A stretch of DNA of 64,000 nucleotides from positions 1,240,001 through 1,304,000 of the forward strand of contig JAUDYN010000010.1 in the NCBI GenBank assembly GCA_030407005.1, written 5' to 3'. The notes beneath the pieces were generated by a model. That model searched no databases, was not told where the DNA came from, and saw only the letters and a list, made by a program, of their open reading frames with translations. The position numbers and the translations under genes are program-made. This document shows, piece by piece, positions 10,136 to 21,344 of this stretch (within the stretch, counting starts at the first letter, position 1; every line of letters starts with the position of its first letter). Source of the DNA: Desarmillaria ectypa (taxonomy: Eukaryota > Basidiomycota > Agaricomycetes > Agaricales > Physalacriaceae).

Positions 10136-11520
10136 ACTTCTCATTCAATGTATATGAATGAGAAGAGAATATGAAGGAGAGAGCGAAAGAAAAATACGTG
10201 GTCTCAAGTGGAGTACCAATCCTTTTAGTGCCCGTGGCCCTGAAATGGTTGATAATCTCAACGTCAGCATTTTTTTTTATAGCACCAGACGGTGATCAAG
10301 CAGAATAGAATCTGAATGGTTTGGAAACAAATGTGCTTTATAATCACAGCTGAAGCCTTCAGGATCTCCTACACTGGGAACGTTGAGGAACTTTTATTGC
10401 TGTCAAAACGCGAGATCAAGATTTTCGCTCACCCCGAAGTAGTAGTTGCCAGTGCTCGCTACTGGCACTCCAAAACATAGTAGACACTAGGAACATCCAT
10501 TTCTGTATAAGTTCACAAGATTTCAGTCCTGAACCCTGCGCAGCGGGCAATAAGCATCAGTTCCCATCGGCTCGCTTATACATCAGACGGAGAGAGCGAC
10601 GAGTCACCGTCATTCCGGAAAAGAGCAAAAAAGCGATGAACGGAAACCGCCGCCACCCTGGATGATTCAGTGTTTGTAATTCAATGAACCCGGAGGACCA
10701 CCAAAACGGAGTAGAGACAGACAAGAAACCAACAAGGTAATGATACCTGCTAGCTCCCAAACACGGTCCTGGTACTTTCTCCGTGCCCGCAGCAACATCC
10801 GGTGACGCGGGGATATTCTTTCCCTGACCTGGCCATGGGACCATGGAACCACATGCTTCGCAACCACAGCCCGGCTCCGTAGCGCAGTAGAATTCACCAA
10901 TGCGCAACGAGATCACTCATCGCGCCATGCCACCATTGCACACGCTTCCTTCGCCCTTAAACAGTTCTACGTAAACTATTGGGGTCAAAGGTAGTAAATG
11001 AACGTTCCGCATATGATCCAGAGAAATGTAATAACGTCAAGCAGCGTTTCTGAGGCATTGAAATATATAGTTATTTAGTAGGAGAACGGGTTAAGGACGT
11101 ACTCAAAGTATACAGGTATTCACTTCCGGCTTTTCAGAGGGTTGCCAAGTCAGCTACCCGAGATAATTTAGCAGAGACATAGATTTCCACCCGAATCTAG
11201 AGCGGCGGCGGTTCAGAGGGCGAGAAATAATGAAAGGAATCTAAGCGGCCTGGAAGTAGACTCCTACTCCTCAGCGAGAAACATTTCGTTATTCAAGACG
11301 ATACGAACGTAAGAAACACGAAATGGGCCCTTGTTCGGCATTTGAGAGCGGGTCACCTCCATCCTGGAGAAGGCGAAGGGAAGTCCACCGACGATGACCA
11401 CGTCCATCAGCCGGGGGCTAAAGATTGGGGGGACAAGTAGGTGCGTCCATCATAGCATAGCCCTTATGTCCAATAGCAGGCTCGGATCGTGACGATGACT
11501 TGAAATATGTATCATGAACG
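10092..11520. other. Intergenic with no recognised gene
   Basis: This stretch has a possible promoter of the DUF6533 copy (10092–10300, with a poly-T tract near 10270). It also has an unrecognised 119-codon reverse frame at 10557–10916, which I do not call, and the 11270–11407 duplicated element. The rest shows nothing I can name. Confidence 0.4.
11270..11407 (-). repeat. Short element, inverted partner of 3957–4104
   Basis: On the reverse strand an ATG at about 11407 opens a 48-codon frame beginning 'MDVVIVGGLPFAFSRMEV' and ending '…NEMFLAEE'. It matches 3957–4104 over most of its length. No domain is recognised. The preserved frame here, against a frameshift in the other copy, suggests it came from coding sequence. 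Confidence 0.55.
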
Positions 11521-12485
11521 TCAATAACTTTCAGGAAGTATCCCGTACATAGGCACTTCCCTGACCGGGTTCCAACCCCGACAGACAAAGTAGCTTTCAG
11601 ACGACTCTGACCTGCTCGCTGGGGGCTTGATGTATTGTACGTTGCTGAAATGAGGTTCCAGTTTCTCTTTCCGAAACTCGTTCATGGCATCAAAAGAAAA
11701 ATGCTTCAGCCTGCGACGCGTCAGTCAATCAGCAATGATGAACGAGAGAGAAACGAAAACACGTACACCAACACGCCTCCGTATCGTCTACCAATCTGCT
11801 CCTCAGTTCGCAAATGGCGTGCCGCAAATGCTTGCACCGCAAGACAAAGCTGATACGATTCCTCCGAGTCATGCAAAGCGTTCCCAGAAATGTTCGGGGC
11901 CATATCCGAGAGTACGACGTCCACCAAGGCTTTACCCATCTTCCGCTTCCTGAGCCCAGGTATAGACGAATGCAAGAGGTGCGTGATCGCCGCATCCGTT
12001 TTAGGGTCGAGAAAGTCTTTCTGGAGAGACCGAACGCCAGGAATGGGGTTCATTGGAAGGAGGTCAACGGCAACGATGGTCCCACGACCTTTGCTTTCGA
12101 TGCGAGCAAGCTCCTCCTCCATTTCGTCGATATTGAGGGGGTCATAGTCGCTGCCAGGACGCGACGACTCTGCATGCCTTCGTTTGGGTCGTTCCCGAGG
12201 AAGAGTAGACGGTAATGGCTCGCTGTTCTCATCGGAACCATACCCCAAACGCTGCGATACGACCTGGCTCCACCCTCCAGGTGCAGCACCGAGGTCGACG
12301 ACGACGTTCACATCGTCGTGGTCAAGGAAATTGAGCTGACTGTCGAGTTCGAGAAGTTTGAATGCGGAACGGGACTTGTACGATGAGGATGCTCGCTGCT
12401 TGACGTAGTGGTCACGACGCTGACGGGCTATCCATTGTGTGGATGATTTTTTGGAGAGAGCGGCGAAGGTCGGACGGAAGGACAT
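11521..12485 (-). CDS. MRM2: FtsJ/RrmJ-family rRNA 2′-O-methyltransferase, Mrm2-like
   Basis: Exons 12485–11767 and 11710–11521, joined by a 56-base intron (gtacgt…gtcgcag); 302 residues, in phase. The enzyme transfers a methyl group from S-adenosylmethionine to a ribose 2′-OH of large-subunit rRNA. The FtsJ fold is clear: the lysine in 'YKSRSAFKLLELD', the SAM-binding 'VVDLGAAPGGWSQV', the catalytic Asp in 'VVLSDMAPNISG', the catalytic Lys in 'GGVLVLKHF' created by the splice junction, and the final Glu in 'ASRSESSESYF'. The N-terminal 'WIARQRRDHYVKQR' and the 302-residue length fit the mitochondrial Mrm2 group better than Trm7 or Spb1. An acidic, Ser/Pro-rich insertion of about 50 residues follows the SAM motif. 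A decayed partial copy lies at about 31.76–32.10 kb. Confidence 0.88.
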
Positions 12486-13150
12486 ACAAGACAGCCGGAA
12501 GAGGGCCTTTTGTTTGGCACAATAAACAACGCGTGCTTACGATTTGGACTAATTCCGACCAGGCGAGATATCCCTTCGTTATGCCATGGTCACATCGAGC
12601 CGTTCCTTATATATTGAATAACTTATTGTTAATCTTTACTTATTTAATACCGTTTCACTGAAGTTTCATCGTCTTACCGTACTAATAGACGCCTTCGTGA
12701 TAACAAAACAGTAGCCTACGCCGCACCGTCACTCTCTGGATCCTGTTTCAATAACGGTGCGAGTCAGCGGTGACCTCGTCCATTCCATAGAAGAGTACCA
12801 AGGCAGCAAAATAATTGTTCGTCTCCCCCTTCCATAAAAGCCAGCGTTACATACAACCCCCAATCCTGTTTCCATGTCATTAGGTGATTACACGCTCATC
12901 ACGACAACGGTAGGGCTGCTCTATAGGAACGAAAATTCTGATAGAGGCAACATATAGTGCCCTCTTTCCAATTGTTGAATCAGTTACCGTTTAGACACAA
13001 AAGTTACGGCCATTTGCCGTATTCTTCAGTCGGCTCAGAATGTTATTATTCCTTACGCCGGCATATTCTTCGCCCCGTTTCCAAAACCGTCAGAAATAAA
13101 GGTCTAGTCGGATTGCTCATTGCTTACTTTGGTGGTAAGCTTTCCTTGTT
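12486..13150. other. Intergenic; inverted fragment at the left edge of DUF6534 unit B
   Basis: 12486–12950 shows nothing recognised beyond the methyltransferase promoter. 12990–13145 matches 20600–20760 in the same orientation. The neighbouring sequence of unit B (from about 13180) matches unit C in the opposite orientation. This edge of unit B is therefore flipped relative to the rest of the unit. Confidence 0.5.
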
Positions 13151-15706
13151 TTTCTCGTTCCATAGGCTCATGCGTTCTAGTACAGCAGAAGTATTACGAG
13201 AACACTTCCGACAAGTCACATTTCATCCGAAATAGAACCAGGTGCACGAAGCAATGCAGAAGACTGCCGTCGGCAGGCGCATTGCCTGGGCCCGGGACGA
13301 CCATCGCTAATGTAATCTTCGCATGGAGGTAGTAGTCACGGTAAGTCAAACAAAGTTTCAGAAAATTGAGCTATCGGAAAGCTGGCCCCGGAGAGACATA
13401 AGCTCAGCAAGGTACCGCACTCGAATCCGCTGCGGCGATCTTTTCAGCAGACTGAGTGCCGGGCCCCTGACCGCAATTGCATGACGATGCGAGAAAAATA
13501 AATTCAGCCCAACAGGCGAACTTTCCCATTGTCTGGTCTTGGTATCAATCGAAAAATCGAAAACCTTGGCATGCCGTGCACTAGTGAATATACGAAGAAC
13601 AGAGAAGCTGTAACTTCGTTCCACCAATTGCGTCAATTGCATGTGCTCGGCATCGGCGTTAAATCCACTGCCTCCTCGGGAAACGTCGTCGGCGGACTCA
13701 CGCTTTGACCAAGTACCCTCATTGACATCGATCCTCCTCTGAAGGGCAAGAGCTGAGATGCAAGAGAGCTAGTTTAATTCCGTGATTTATCAAATACTGC
13801 CCTGACCTATAAATGCACAGATGAGGCGGTGCCTAGTGGACTTTCTCGAATTTCATTAATAGTAAGTGAACTAGGGTTGTCGGGGAAATCACTGGAACTC
13901 GGGCTGATCCTTTGGTAGGTGCGCTCTGCCGCATGCTCCCACGCAACAGAAGGGTCTACCGCACTTTGGGCGTCGACACATTGCAACTACTTAAACGTCA
14001 AACGACGGGAATGCCCTACCTCCATACTCTCTTCGACTCCCATGTTACCCAGTACTCCTGCAGAGGAGGTCAGTATAGCACCATCAGATGTAAATAAGAT
14101 GTAAGTGACATTTTCAAGCTCCCAGGCTGGTCCCGTGCTATACTGATCTCAATACTCCAGAGCAGGTCCTCTGGTACGAATTCAATCCCAGATATCAGAA
14201 AGCAATGGTTGCTCAGTTTTTCATCCAGTTGATTGGATGTTTCCTGGATCTCATATTATATGGCGTTCTGTGCAATCAAGTCTGTTAGTTGGTCTCATCA
14301 TTGTGTACATGTTCTTGACGGTTCTTTACTCACCTCATTCAAAAGATATATATTACATTTCCTTTCCAAAGGACCGCTTGGCGTCGAAGACTGTTGTATA
14401 CGTTCTTTGGCTGACAGAGACTGTCCAGACTATTATCAACATCTCCGATATTTTCGACACCTTCTGTTACGATTTTGGGAACCTTTCTGAACTTGATGAC
14501 GTCCGCCTCTCATGGTTCTTCGTTCTCATCCTCTCTGGATTTGGTGCGCACTTTTTTACGTATACTTACGCTTCAGTCATTGAAACAGCAACAGCTGGAT
14601 GGGTCTCCCAATTATTTTACGCTTGGCGAATGTATCATTTCAGTAAGAAGGCGCGATGGATAAGTATTGCCGTTTCGATGGTAAGCATTGTTCCTAAACG
14701 TATGGTGAATACTCCCTAAAAACCCTGTTTTTATCAAAGATTGCTTTTATTCAATTTGCGGCTGCGACTACTTGCGGCATCGAAGTACGGAGATATGTCC
14801 ACTACTTAGGCCTTGAGATGGATCTGAGGGTAAAGGTAGCTAGAATTGTGAGCAGGTCGTCGTTGTGTCCCCCTCCAATTATTCATGATTTGCAGATATG
14901 GTTGGGTGGGAGTGCTTTGTGCGATGTTGCCATCGCCTTATCCATGACCTACCTTGTAAGTGAGGCATGGGAATAGCGCTTAATTCTCGGCTGATCATTG
15001 TGTCTATAGTTAAGTCGAGCTCGTACTGGTCTCAAATCTACTCGGATACTTATTTATAGGCTGATACGTCTGACCATCGAAACCGGGACAGTAACAGGTT
15101 CGTCACATACTACAAAAATGGACCCCATTGGTTTATTTACCACTTTTGCAGCTACGCTTGCTGTCATTGACATCGCACTCTTTCTCGCCTATCCCAATGA
15201 CACCTATCGCACTGTTCTGGCGATCTGTCTGGGAAAGATGTATTCGAATACGGTCCTTGCTGTTTGCAATAGCCGTATGACAAGGCGTATTCGTGGAGGG
15301 AGGGAAGATGCGACTCTTCACACATACGAGTCTTTCGATTTGTCGAATGGTGGATTGGATATCGAGCTTCAAAATACACAGACGAACACAAATGCGGAAT
15401 CTTCTCTGCGACTTGAACGTCCCCAAGGCGACGAAAGCGAGAAGAAGGCTATCTATGGGAATTTTTCGGATGTCAGAGACGCGCTAGGCGCAAAGGTAGT
15501 ACCTTTCCTCCGGTCAAGCAGATCGTCTCATGCAAGTTTCATATAGCCAACATAAAGCTAGTTTTTCGTAGCCTTGGATAGCACTCGTGCGGGAGATTTT
15601 ATGTACACCGGCTACTGTAATTAATATCAATGAGTAATTTCCAAAGCACCTGAGCACCTGACTGACATCAGGAACTTGTATAGGAGACCCGGGCGTATTT
15701 CCCGCC
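13150..15706 (+). repeat. DUF6534 duplication unit, copy B (left arm of an inverted repeat)
   Basis: Similar to copy A in the same orientation and to copy C in reverse. The core arm (about 13.8–15.47 kb against 19.8–18.1 kb) is highly similar, including introns and promoter, and forms an inverted repeat with a roughly 2.5 kb spacer. The flank at 13330–13700 aligns with 1310–1620 of copy A. Confidence 0.85.
14042..15546 (+). CDS. DUF6534 membrane protein, copy B
   Basis: Eight exons with the same architecture as copies A and C: 14042–14100, 14161–14173, 14229–14283, 14346–14680, 14740–14847, 14896–14955, 15010–15097, 15152–15546. The 13-base second exon and all splice phases are conserved, with a strong first donor (gtaagt). 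The product has the family's multi-helix core ('LDLILYGVLCNQVYIYYISF', 'FVLILSGFGAHFF', 'IWLGGSALCDVAIALSMTYL'). The C-terminus differs from the other two copies: after 'EKKAI' the sequence changes and continues for about 33 residues to a new stop, instead of the short 'GLLPADGNGPIVNVLG' ending. Function is unknown. It lies tail to tail with copy C across the peroxiredoxin gene. Confidence 0.82.
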
Positions 15707-15767
15707 TTGTTCATATGAAAAAGTCTCCCCACATGGCGCTTTTGAGATCTTTCCGTCTACCACCATC

Positions 15768-16508
15768 ATGTCATCTCTGACTACAGGAGCCGTCTATTCA
15801 GCCGCTGCTTCCCTCCTCAGCGCCTCTCAGATCACTCCAGGCAAACCTCTTCCTCCTTTGACCGTTAAGGAGACGTCCACGGAACGGCCCGAAAATGTAT
15901 CTTTGACTGGGAAGAACATCATCGTGAGTGCAGAATTTCCTCATCGTGGTGCTTGACTCTAAGAGAAGTAGATTGGTGTACCAGGAGCATTCACGGGAAC
16001 GTGTAGCGCCCAGATTCCGGAGTATATTGAGGAGTACGAGGCATTCAAGGCTAAAGGAGTAGACGGAATATATGTCGTAGCGGTCAATGATCAGTTCGTG
16101 ATGAAGTAGGATTTTTACGCCTCCATATACTTATAAGAATTGACCTTTTTCTTGACACACAGTGGTTGGAAGGAGAAGCTTGCTCCGAACGGTACTCGTA
16201 CGTAATTTTTGCTTATAATTGAAGTGTAAAACTGATTGTAGTTCACAGCTATACACTTCCTGGCTGACGATCAAGGCACGTTCACCGGTGCGACAGGCCT
16301 CGTTTTCGACGCGACGCCCTTGCTGGGCGGGCCTCGATCCAAGGTATGTCTGCCTACATCCACTTCCGTGTCTCATGAATACACCTAGCGCTACGTCATG
16401 ATTGTCAACAATAATCATGTCGTGTCTCTAGCAGTAGAGGACGATCCGAGCAAGGTCACTGTGACGAGCGCGAAAATGATTCTGACCGCTCTGAGCTTCA
16501 TGTTTTGA
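15768..16508 (+). CDS. Peroxiredoxin, type II / Prx5 (AhpC-TSA, redoxin fold)
   Basis: Five exons: 15768–15923, 15972–16105, 16163–16197, 16249–16343, 16389–16508; 179 residues, in phase. It is a thiol peroxidase that reduces hydrogen peroxide and alkyl hydroperoxides. The peroxidatic cysteine sits in '[15 protein letters not shown]', close to the Prx5 consensus 'PGAFTPTCS' but with Gly where Pro is usual. Further family features are '[11 protein letters not shown]', '[16 protein letters not shown]' and the '[17 protein letters not shown]' strand. The N-terminus has a hydrophobic, Ser/Ala-rich stretch ('[18 protein letters not shown]') that could be a weak mitochondrial presequence. No clear C-terminal SKL signal is present (it ends 'SFMF'). 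The gene is the only recognisable one in the spacer between the two inverted DUF6534 copies. Confidence 0.9.
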
Positions 16509-18055
16509 GGTTGCAGAAGAAAATATCGAAGAAGTACTGTGTATATCACGAATGTAACACTATTAGGATAAGGGATCCGGTTCCACCTGTTGGAGTCTGT
16601 TGAGGGCTGGCGATTCGAAGTAGGATCTTGAGCAGCAAGTAACGCGCGTCTAAGGTTCCCTCCGCGTTCAGCCCTGCGAAACTCGGCAATCATCTCGACA
16701 CTTTCACAAATATAGTCGCCTTGCACTATCTTTGCGACATTTTGAACATGCGAGCCTGTTACGACCGACGAGGCGCACCTGCACCCAGCAAGAACCCCAC
16801 TCAGAAGCTAGCACTCACCCAGCTCCACCACCGCAGGGACCGTCATGGACTCGATTTTCGTCGAGCGATTTTGATTGGGAGTACAATTTCGAACACTTTG
16901 CACGGATCATGGGTAGAATTAATTACTCCTGTAGTCTTCATGAGCCATGACCTAATCAAGACTCGGACACTTTTCACATTGCATGGAAGTTTGCCTACCT
17001 ATATTCCATACATAGTCCCTAATAGATGAGCAAGGGCACCAACCAAACCCACCCTCGCATCCCCCGACTCGCTTGCCATCGATTTCCCCCTTCGAAATCC
17101 CTCACATAAGCATCTGCGTCGATTGCCTTGGAAGATCGAGGGGCCGTATGATACCTATTCGTCAGACATGGAACAGAAAAGTATTCCGACGGGTCGTCTA
17201 GGTCGGTTACATACTTTCTCCTCGGAACCAACGCGACACGAGAAGCCTTATATCATGCCAAAAACGAAACACTGATTTATCGTCTCCAGAAAGTGCTAAA
17301 CACGAATGAAAAATCTCAATGGTATCGTCCGTGCCCAGTTTAACGGCCCTGTCGACTTCGTATGTCTCCATGCGCACTTTCTCTCTCTTAACTACGACTC
17401 AATTCGCGGGTAGTATCTGCTCATCTATAGGGCAGATGACGTGCATCTTTGTAGATGGTAAACTGTAAATTTACACCTCAGCATTAGGCTTGAGAGCGTA
17501 GTACATATGGGCTAATATGAGTCAATTATATTTTAATTAATTTAGTAATGGTTTAGTTATGATAGTTATGTAGGCCTTGAGGTAGTAATGGTCTGGGCCA
17601 TGAACTCTCCTGAAAAACAGTTCCTTTCCACTATCGATGATCCACTGCGATGCCAACCTAATGCACGTTTCTGCTAGCGACTGATCTTGACGAGGCTTGT
17701 TACAGGATGAAAAGATACCTTGCTAGTTCACCGAGGGCAGTCGATGTGTTTCCTCATGGAGAGCAGTGCCTCGCAGAGGCCTCTCAACCAGCCAAATAGA
17801 AGTCCTGATTGAGCGGCTTCAGGAAGCATTAGATGCGAAGGAAAAGTTTCATGGGTATCGTCCAAGTCCACTGAGTCGATTCTCCTGTCGTTGTATACGA
17901 TTGTTGGTGTCACGTCATCCGCGTTCTAACTATATTTGTACATAAAATCGTTCATGCAAGTGCTGATCAATGTATATAGAAAGCCAGACCATTCATGTTG
18001 GCTACGTAGAATTTTCATGAGATTATTTGCCTGACCTGAGGGAAAGTATCACCTT
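16509..18055. other. Spacer with remnants, no intact gene
   Basis: No complete gene is seen. Two segments, about 17270–17360 and 17815–17900, resemble each other ('atggtatcgtcc' against 'atgggtatcgtcc' with related flanks). On the reverse strand they read as fragments around 'DLDDT', suggesting a decayed tandem duplicate. 17960–18055 is the 3′ flank of DUF6534 copy C. 17500–17580 is AT-rich. Confidence 0.4.
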
Positions 18056-20700
18056 TCAGCCTAGCACGTTCACTATTGGGCCATTTCCATCGGCAGGAAG
18101 AAGACCGATAGCCTTCTTCTCACTTTCGTCGCCTTGGGGACGCTCAAGTTGCAGAGAAGATTCCGCATTTGTGTTCGTCTGTGTATTTTGAAGCTCGATA
18201 TCCAATCCACCATTCGACAAATCGAAAGACTCGTATGTGTGAAGAGTCGCATCTTCCCTCCCTCCACGAATACGCCTTGTCATACGGCTATTGCAAACAG
18301 CAAGGACCGTATTCGAATACATCTTTCCCAGACAGATCGCCATGACAGTGCGGTAAGTGTCATTGGGATAGGCGAGAAAGAGTGCGATGTCAATGACAGC
18401 AAGCGTAGCTGCAAAGGTGGCAAATAAGCCAATGGGATCCATTTTTGTAGTATGTGACGAACCTGTTACTGTCCCGGTTTCGATGGTCAGACGTATCAGC
18501 CTAGAAACAAGTATCCGAGTAGATTTGAGACCAGTACGAGCTCGACTTAACTATAGATGGCAGTGATCAGCCGAGAATTAAGTGCTATTCCCATGCCTCA
18601 CTTACAAGGTAGGTCATGGATAAAGCAATGGCAGCATCACACAAAGCGCTCCCACCCAACCATATCTGCGAATCGTAGATAAATAAAGAGGGGGACACAA
18701 CGACGACCTGCTCACAATTCTAGCTACCTTGACCTTCAGATCCATCTCGAGGTCTAAGTAGTGGACATATCTCCGTACTTCGATGCCGCAAGTAATGGCA
18801 GCCGCAAATTGAATAAAAGCAATCTTTGATGAAAACAGGGTCTTTAGGGAGCAGTCACCATATGTTTAGGAACAATGCCTACCATCGAAACGGTAATACT
18901 TATCCATCGCGCCTTCTTACTGAAATTATACATTCGCCAAGCGTAAAATAATTGGGAGACGCATCCAACTGTTGCTATTTCAATGACTGAAGCGTAAGTA
19001 TACGTAAAAAAGTGCGCACCAAATCCAGAGAGGATGAGAACGAAGAACCATGAGAGGCGGACGTCATCAAGTTCAGAAAGGTTCCCAAAATCGTAACAGA
19101 AGGTGTCGAAGATGTCAGCGATGCTGATAATAGTCTGGACAGTCTCTGTCAGCCAAAGAACGTATACAACGATCTTCGATGCCAAACGGTCCTTTGGAAA
19201 GGAGATGTAATATATATCTTTGAATGAGGTGAGTAAAGAACTGTCAAGAACATGTACACAATGATGAGACCACTAACAGACTTGATTGCACAGAACACCA
19301 TATAATATGAGATCCAGGAAACAGCCAATCAACTGGATGAAAACTGAGCAACGATTGCTTTCCGATATCTAGGATTGAATTCGTACCAGAGGACCTGCTC
19401 TGGAGTATTGAGATCAGTATAGTATGGGACCGGCTTGGGAGCTTGAAAATGTCACTTACATCTTATTTACATCTGATGGTGCTATGCTGACCTCCTCTGC
19501 AGGAATACTGGGTAACATGGGAGTCGAAGAGAGTATGGAGGTAGGGCATTCCCGTCGTTTGATGTTTAAGTAGTTGCAAGGTGTCGACGCCCAAAGTGCG
19601 GTAGACCCTTATATTGCGTGGGAGCATGCGACCGAGTGGATCTAGGAGAAATTAGCCCGGGTTCCACGACGACCCTAGCAGATCATTCACTCTACGTACA
19701 ACATCAATAAACAATCCGAAAAATTCATCAGGCAGAGCATCATCTGCATATTTAGAGGTAAGCGCAGTACTTAATAGATCACGGAATTAAACCAGTATTC
19801 TTGCCTCTCGGAGAAGAATCGATGAGAGTTGAAGTTCGTGAGACCTCCGATGTCATTTTTCAAACAGGTCATAGACTGCATGACTACAATCCGGCAAAAG
19901 GGGCAGGTCCATATGGACATAGCTTATATGGTAGGAGGGGCAGGTGAAGTGCCCGGTCCACCTGTCCTTAAACACGAATCGGCTATTTTACGTCTTGCGC
20001 TGATGCGTCGCGCAAGCAAAATATTGGTGAATATCCGAGGAACGAAGTCAGAATTTCCATGTTTGTTCACCTTGCACGATGTGCTGGGTGCTTCCAATTA
20101 TTCCGATTACTCTGAGTCTGACATGGACAATGTGCGTCGGTGCGAGTTCGTCTGTTGTGCAGGATTTCTTTTCCTTCCCTTCGATATAACTCACGATACA
20201 ATTGGCAGCATTATCATGGGTGCAATTGTAGTCAGCGGCTACATATGCACTTGAATGCGATTACGGTCTGCTGAAAATTGGACCCACCCATTTCGTGTCT
20301 ATAAATAAATATGATGATAATGAAGGTATTTGAGTGGGTGATCTTATGTCGCTCTGGGGCTCGTTTTCTGATCGCTCAATTTCCGAAACTCATTTGGCCC
20401 ACCGTAATTTCTGGTACCGTGCGAAAACTACATGGCATCCCGGGTATAATGTACCTGTTGACGGCGATCTCAATCGCGTGAACGTAGGTCTCATTTTCAA
20501 TGAAACCTGAGTCGTCGGAGATGTTTTCGTACATAAGATATGCCACCGTTTTTCCAACCGTTACTGGCTGGACGTTGAATTGGCTGAAATTCAAGCGCAA
20601 AACGTTTCAGTCCGGATTCACCACATTCTTCGGTTAGCCCAGGACGTTATTCCTTATGCTGGAATATTCTTCACTTCTTTGCCAGGACCGTCAAAAGTGA
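17960..20700 (-). repeat. DUF6534 duplication unit, copy C (right arm of an inverted repeat)
   Basis: Reverse-oriented copy of the unit at 1040–3740 and 13150–15706. It keeps the longest readable version of the flanking remnant, an open frame at 20600–20376. Read in reverse, the shared 3′ flank after the stop ('aaaggtgatactttccctca') matches copy A closely. Confidence 0.85.
18056..19518 (-). CDS. DUF6534 membrane protein, copy C
   Basis: Eight exons on the reverse strand: 19518–19460, 19399–19387, 19332–19278, 19217–18883, 18823–18716, 18665–18606, 18550–18463, 18408–18056; 1071 bases, 356 residues, every junction in phase. Exon sizes from exon 2 onward equal those of copy A, and copy B differs only in its last exon. 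This includes the 13-base micro-exon. Sequence is closest to copy B in the first seven exons, while its C-terminus ('GLLPADGNGPIVNVLG') matches copy A. The hydrophobic segments and the basic 'LIRLTIETGTV' turn are intact. The gene converges on copy B across the peroxiredoxin locus. Function is unknown, as for the whole family. Confidence 0.83.
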
Positions 20701-21344
20701 AGATTTAGTCGGATTGCTTCAGTGGTAAGTTTCTTCTTTTTCCGTTCTATCTCATATGCTTGATATATGTGTGACCGCTGGAAATACTATTTCCATCAGA
20801 ATCTTCGTTCTTGTACAACTGCCCTACCAAGTAATATATTAGACCCAGTCAGCGATCACTGTAGCAGGACAACGTCCTATCGCTGCTAACTTATGACGAG
20901 TCTGTAATCACCTGATGACACAGAAAATGGATTGTTGCGCTGGCGGCTGCATCTATCAGATATATTTTTGGCGCAACACTAGTTCCCGGGCAGGTCTCGG
21001 CGATCTAAGTGGCCGCTACTTGGTCTTTTCTATAGAAGAACAATCTGCCGAGCCTCTTCTGGTACCCGCTATATCGAATATAAGGAGACACATCGCTACT
21101 TTCCATAGTACTCAAATTCAAAGTTTCAAATAAACCGTTTAACTAGAGCATCGAGTTACCATGAAAATTTTCAACGTCGCTACGAGAAGATGCGCCCACG
21201 GGCATAGACAGGCGCAAACAACGCGCACAGCCACTAATACACAGCTCAGACCACCACCACCTCGCGTCGGCGTGCGCCTAGCTGCTAGACTAAAACCTCG
21301 CCATCCTATTTTTCTAATACCTTACCTGAATCATTCGAGCTAGC
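19519..21344. other. 5′ flank of DUF6534 copy C and Eaf3 promoter region
   Basis: 19519–19800 aligns with the upstream regions of copies A and B and should contain the conserved promoter. 20376–20600 on the reverse strand is an open frame (about 74 codons, 'TVGKTVAYLMYENISDDSGF') that is broken in copies A and B; it looks like a gene fragment. 20600–20760 on the + strand ends in a donor-like 'gtaagt', but no complete gene could be built. 20800–21344 precedes the Eaf3 gene and shows nothing further. Confidence 0.45.

Noticed and set aside
10557..10916. 119-codon reverse open frame
   Set aside because: No recognisable domain, no splice partners and no conserved counterpart in the window. Kept only as an uncalled ORF.
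19829..20254. 141-codon forward open frame
   Set aside because: It is antisense within the duplicated flank of DUF6534 copy C. The homologous stretches in copies A and B do not keep it open, and no domain is seen.
13150..20700. Interpretation of the inverted DUF6534 pair as a transposon with terminal inverted repeats
   Set aside because: The arms contain intron-bearing host-type genes, no transposase is present, and no short target-site duplication is evident at the edges.
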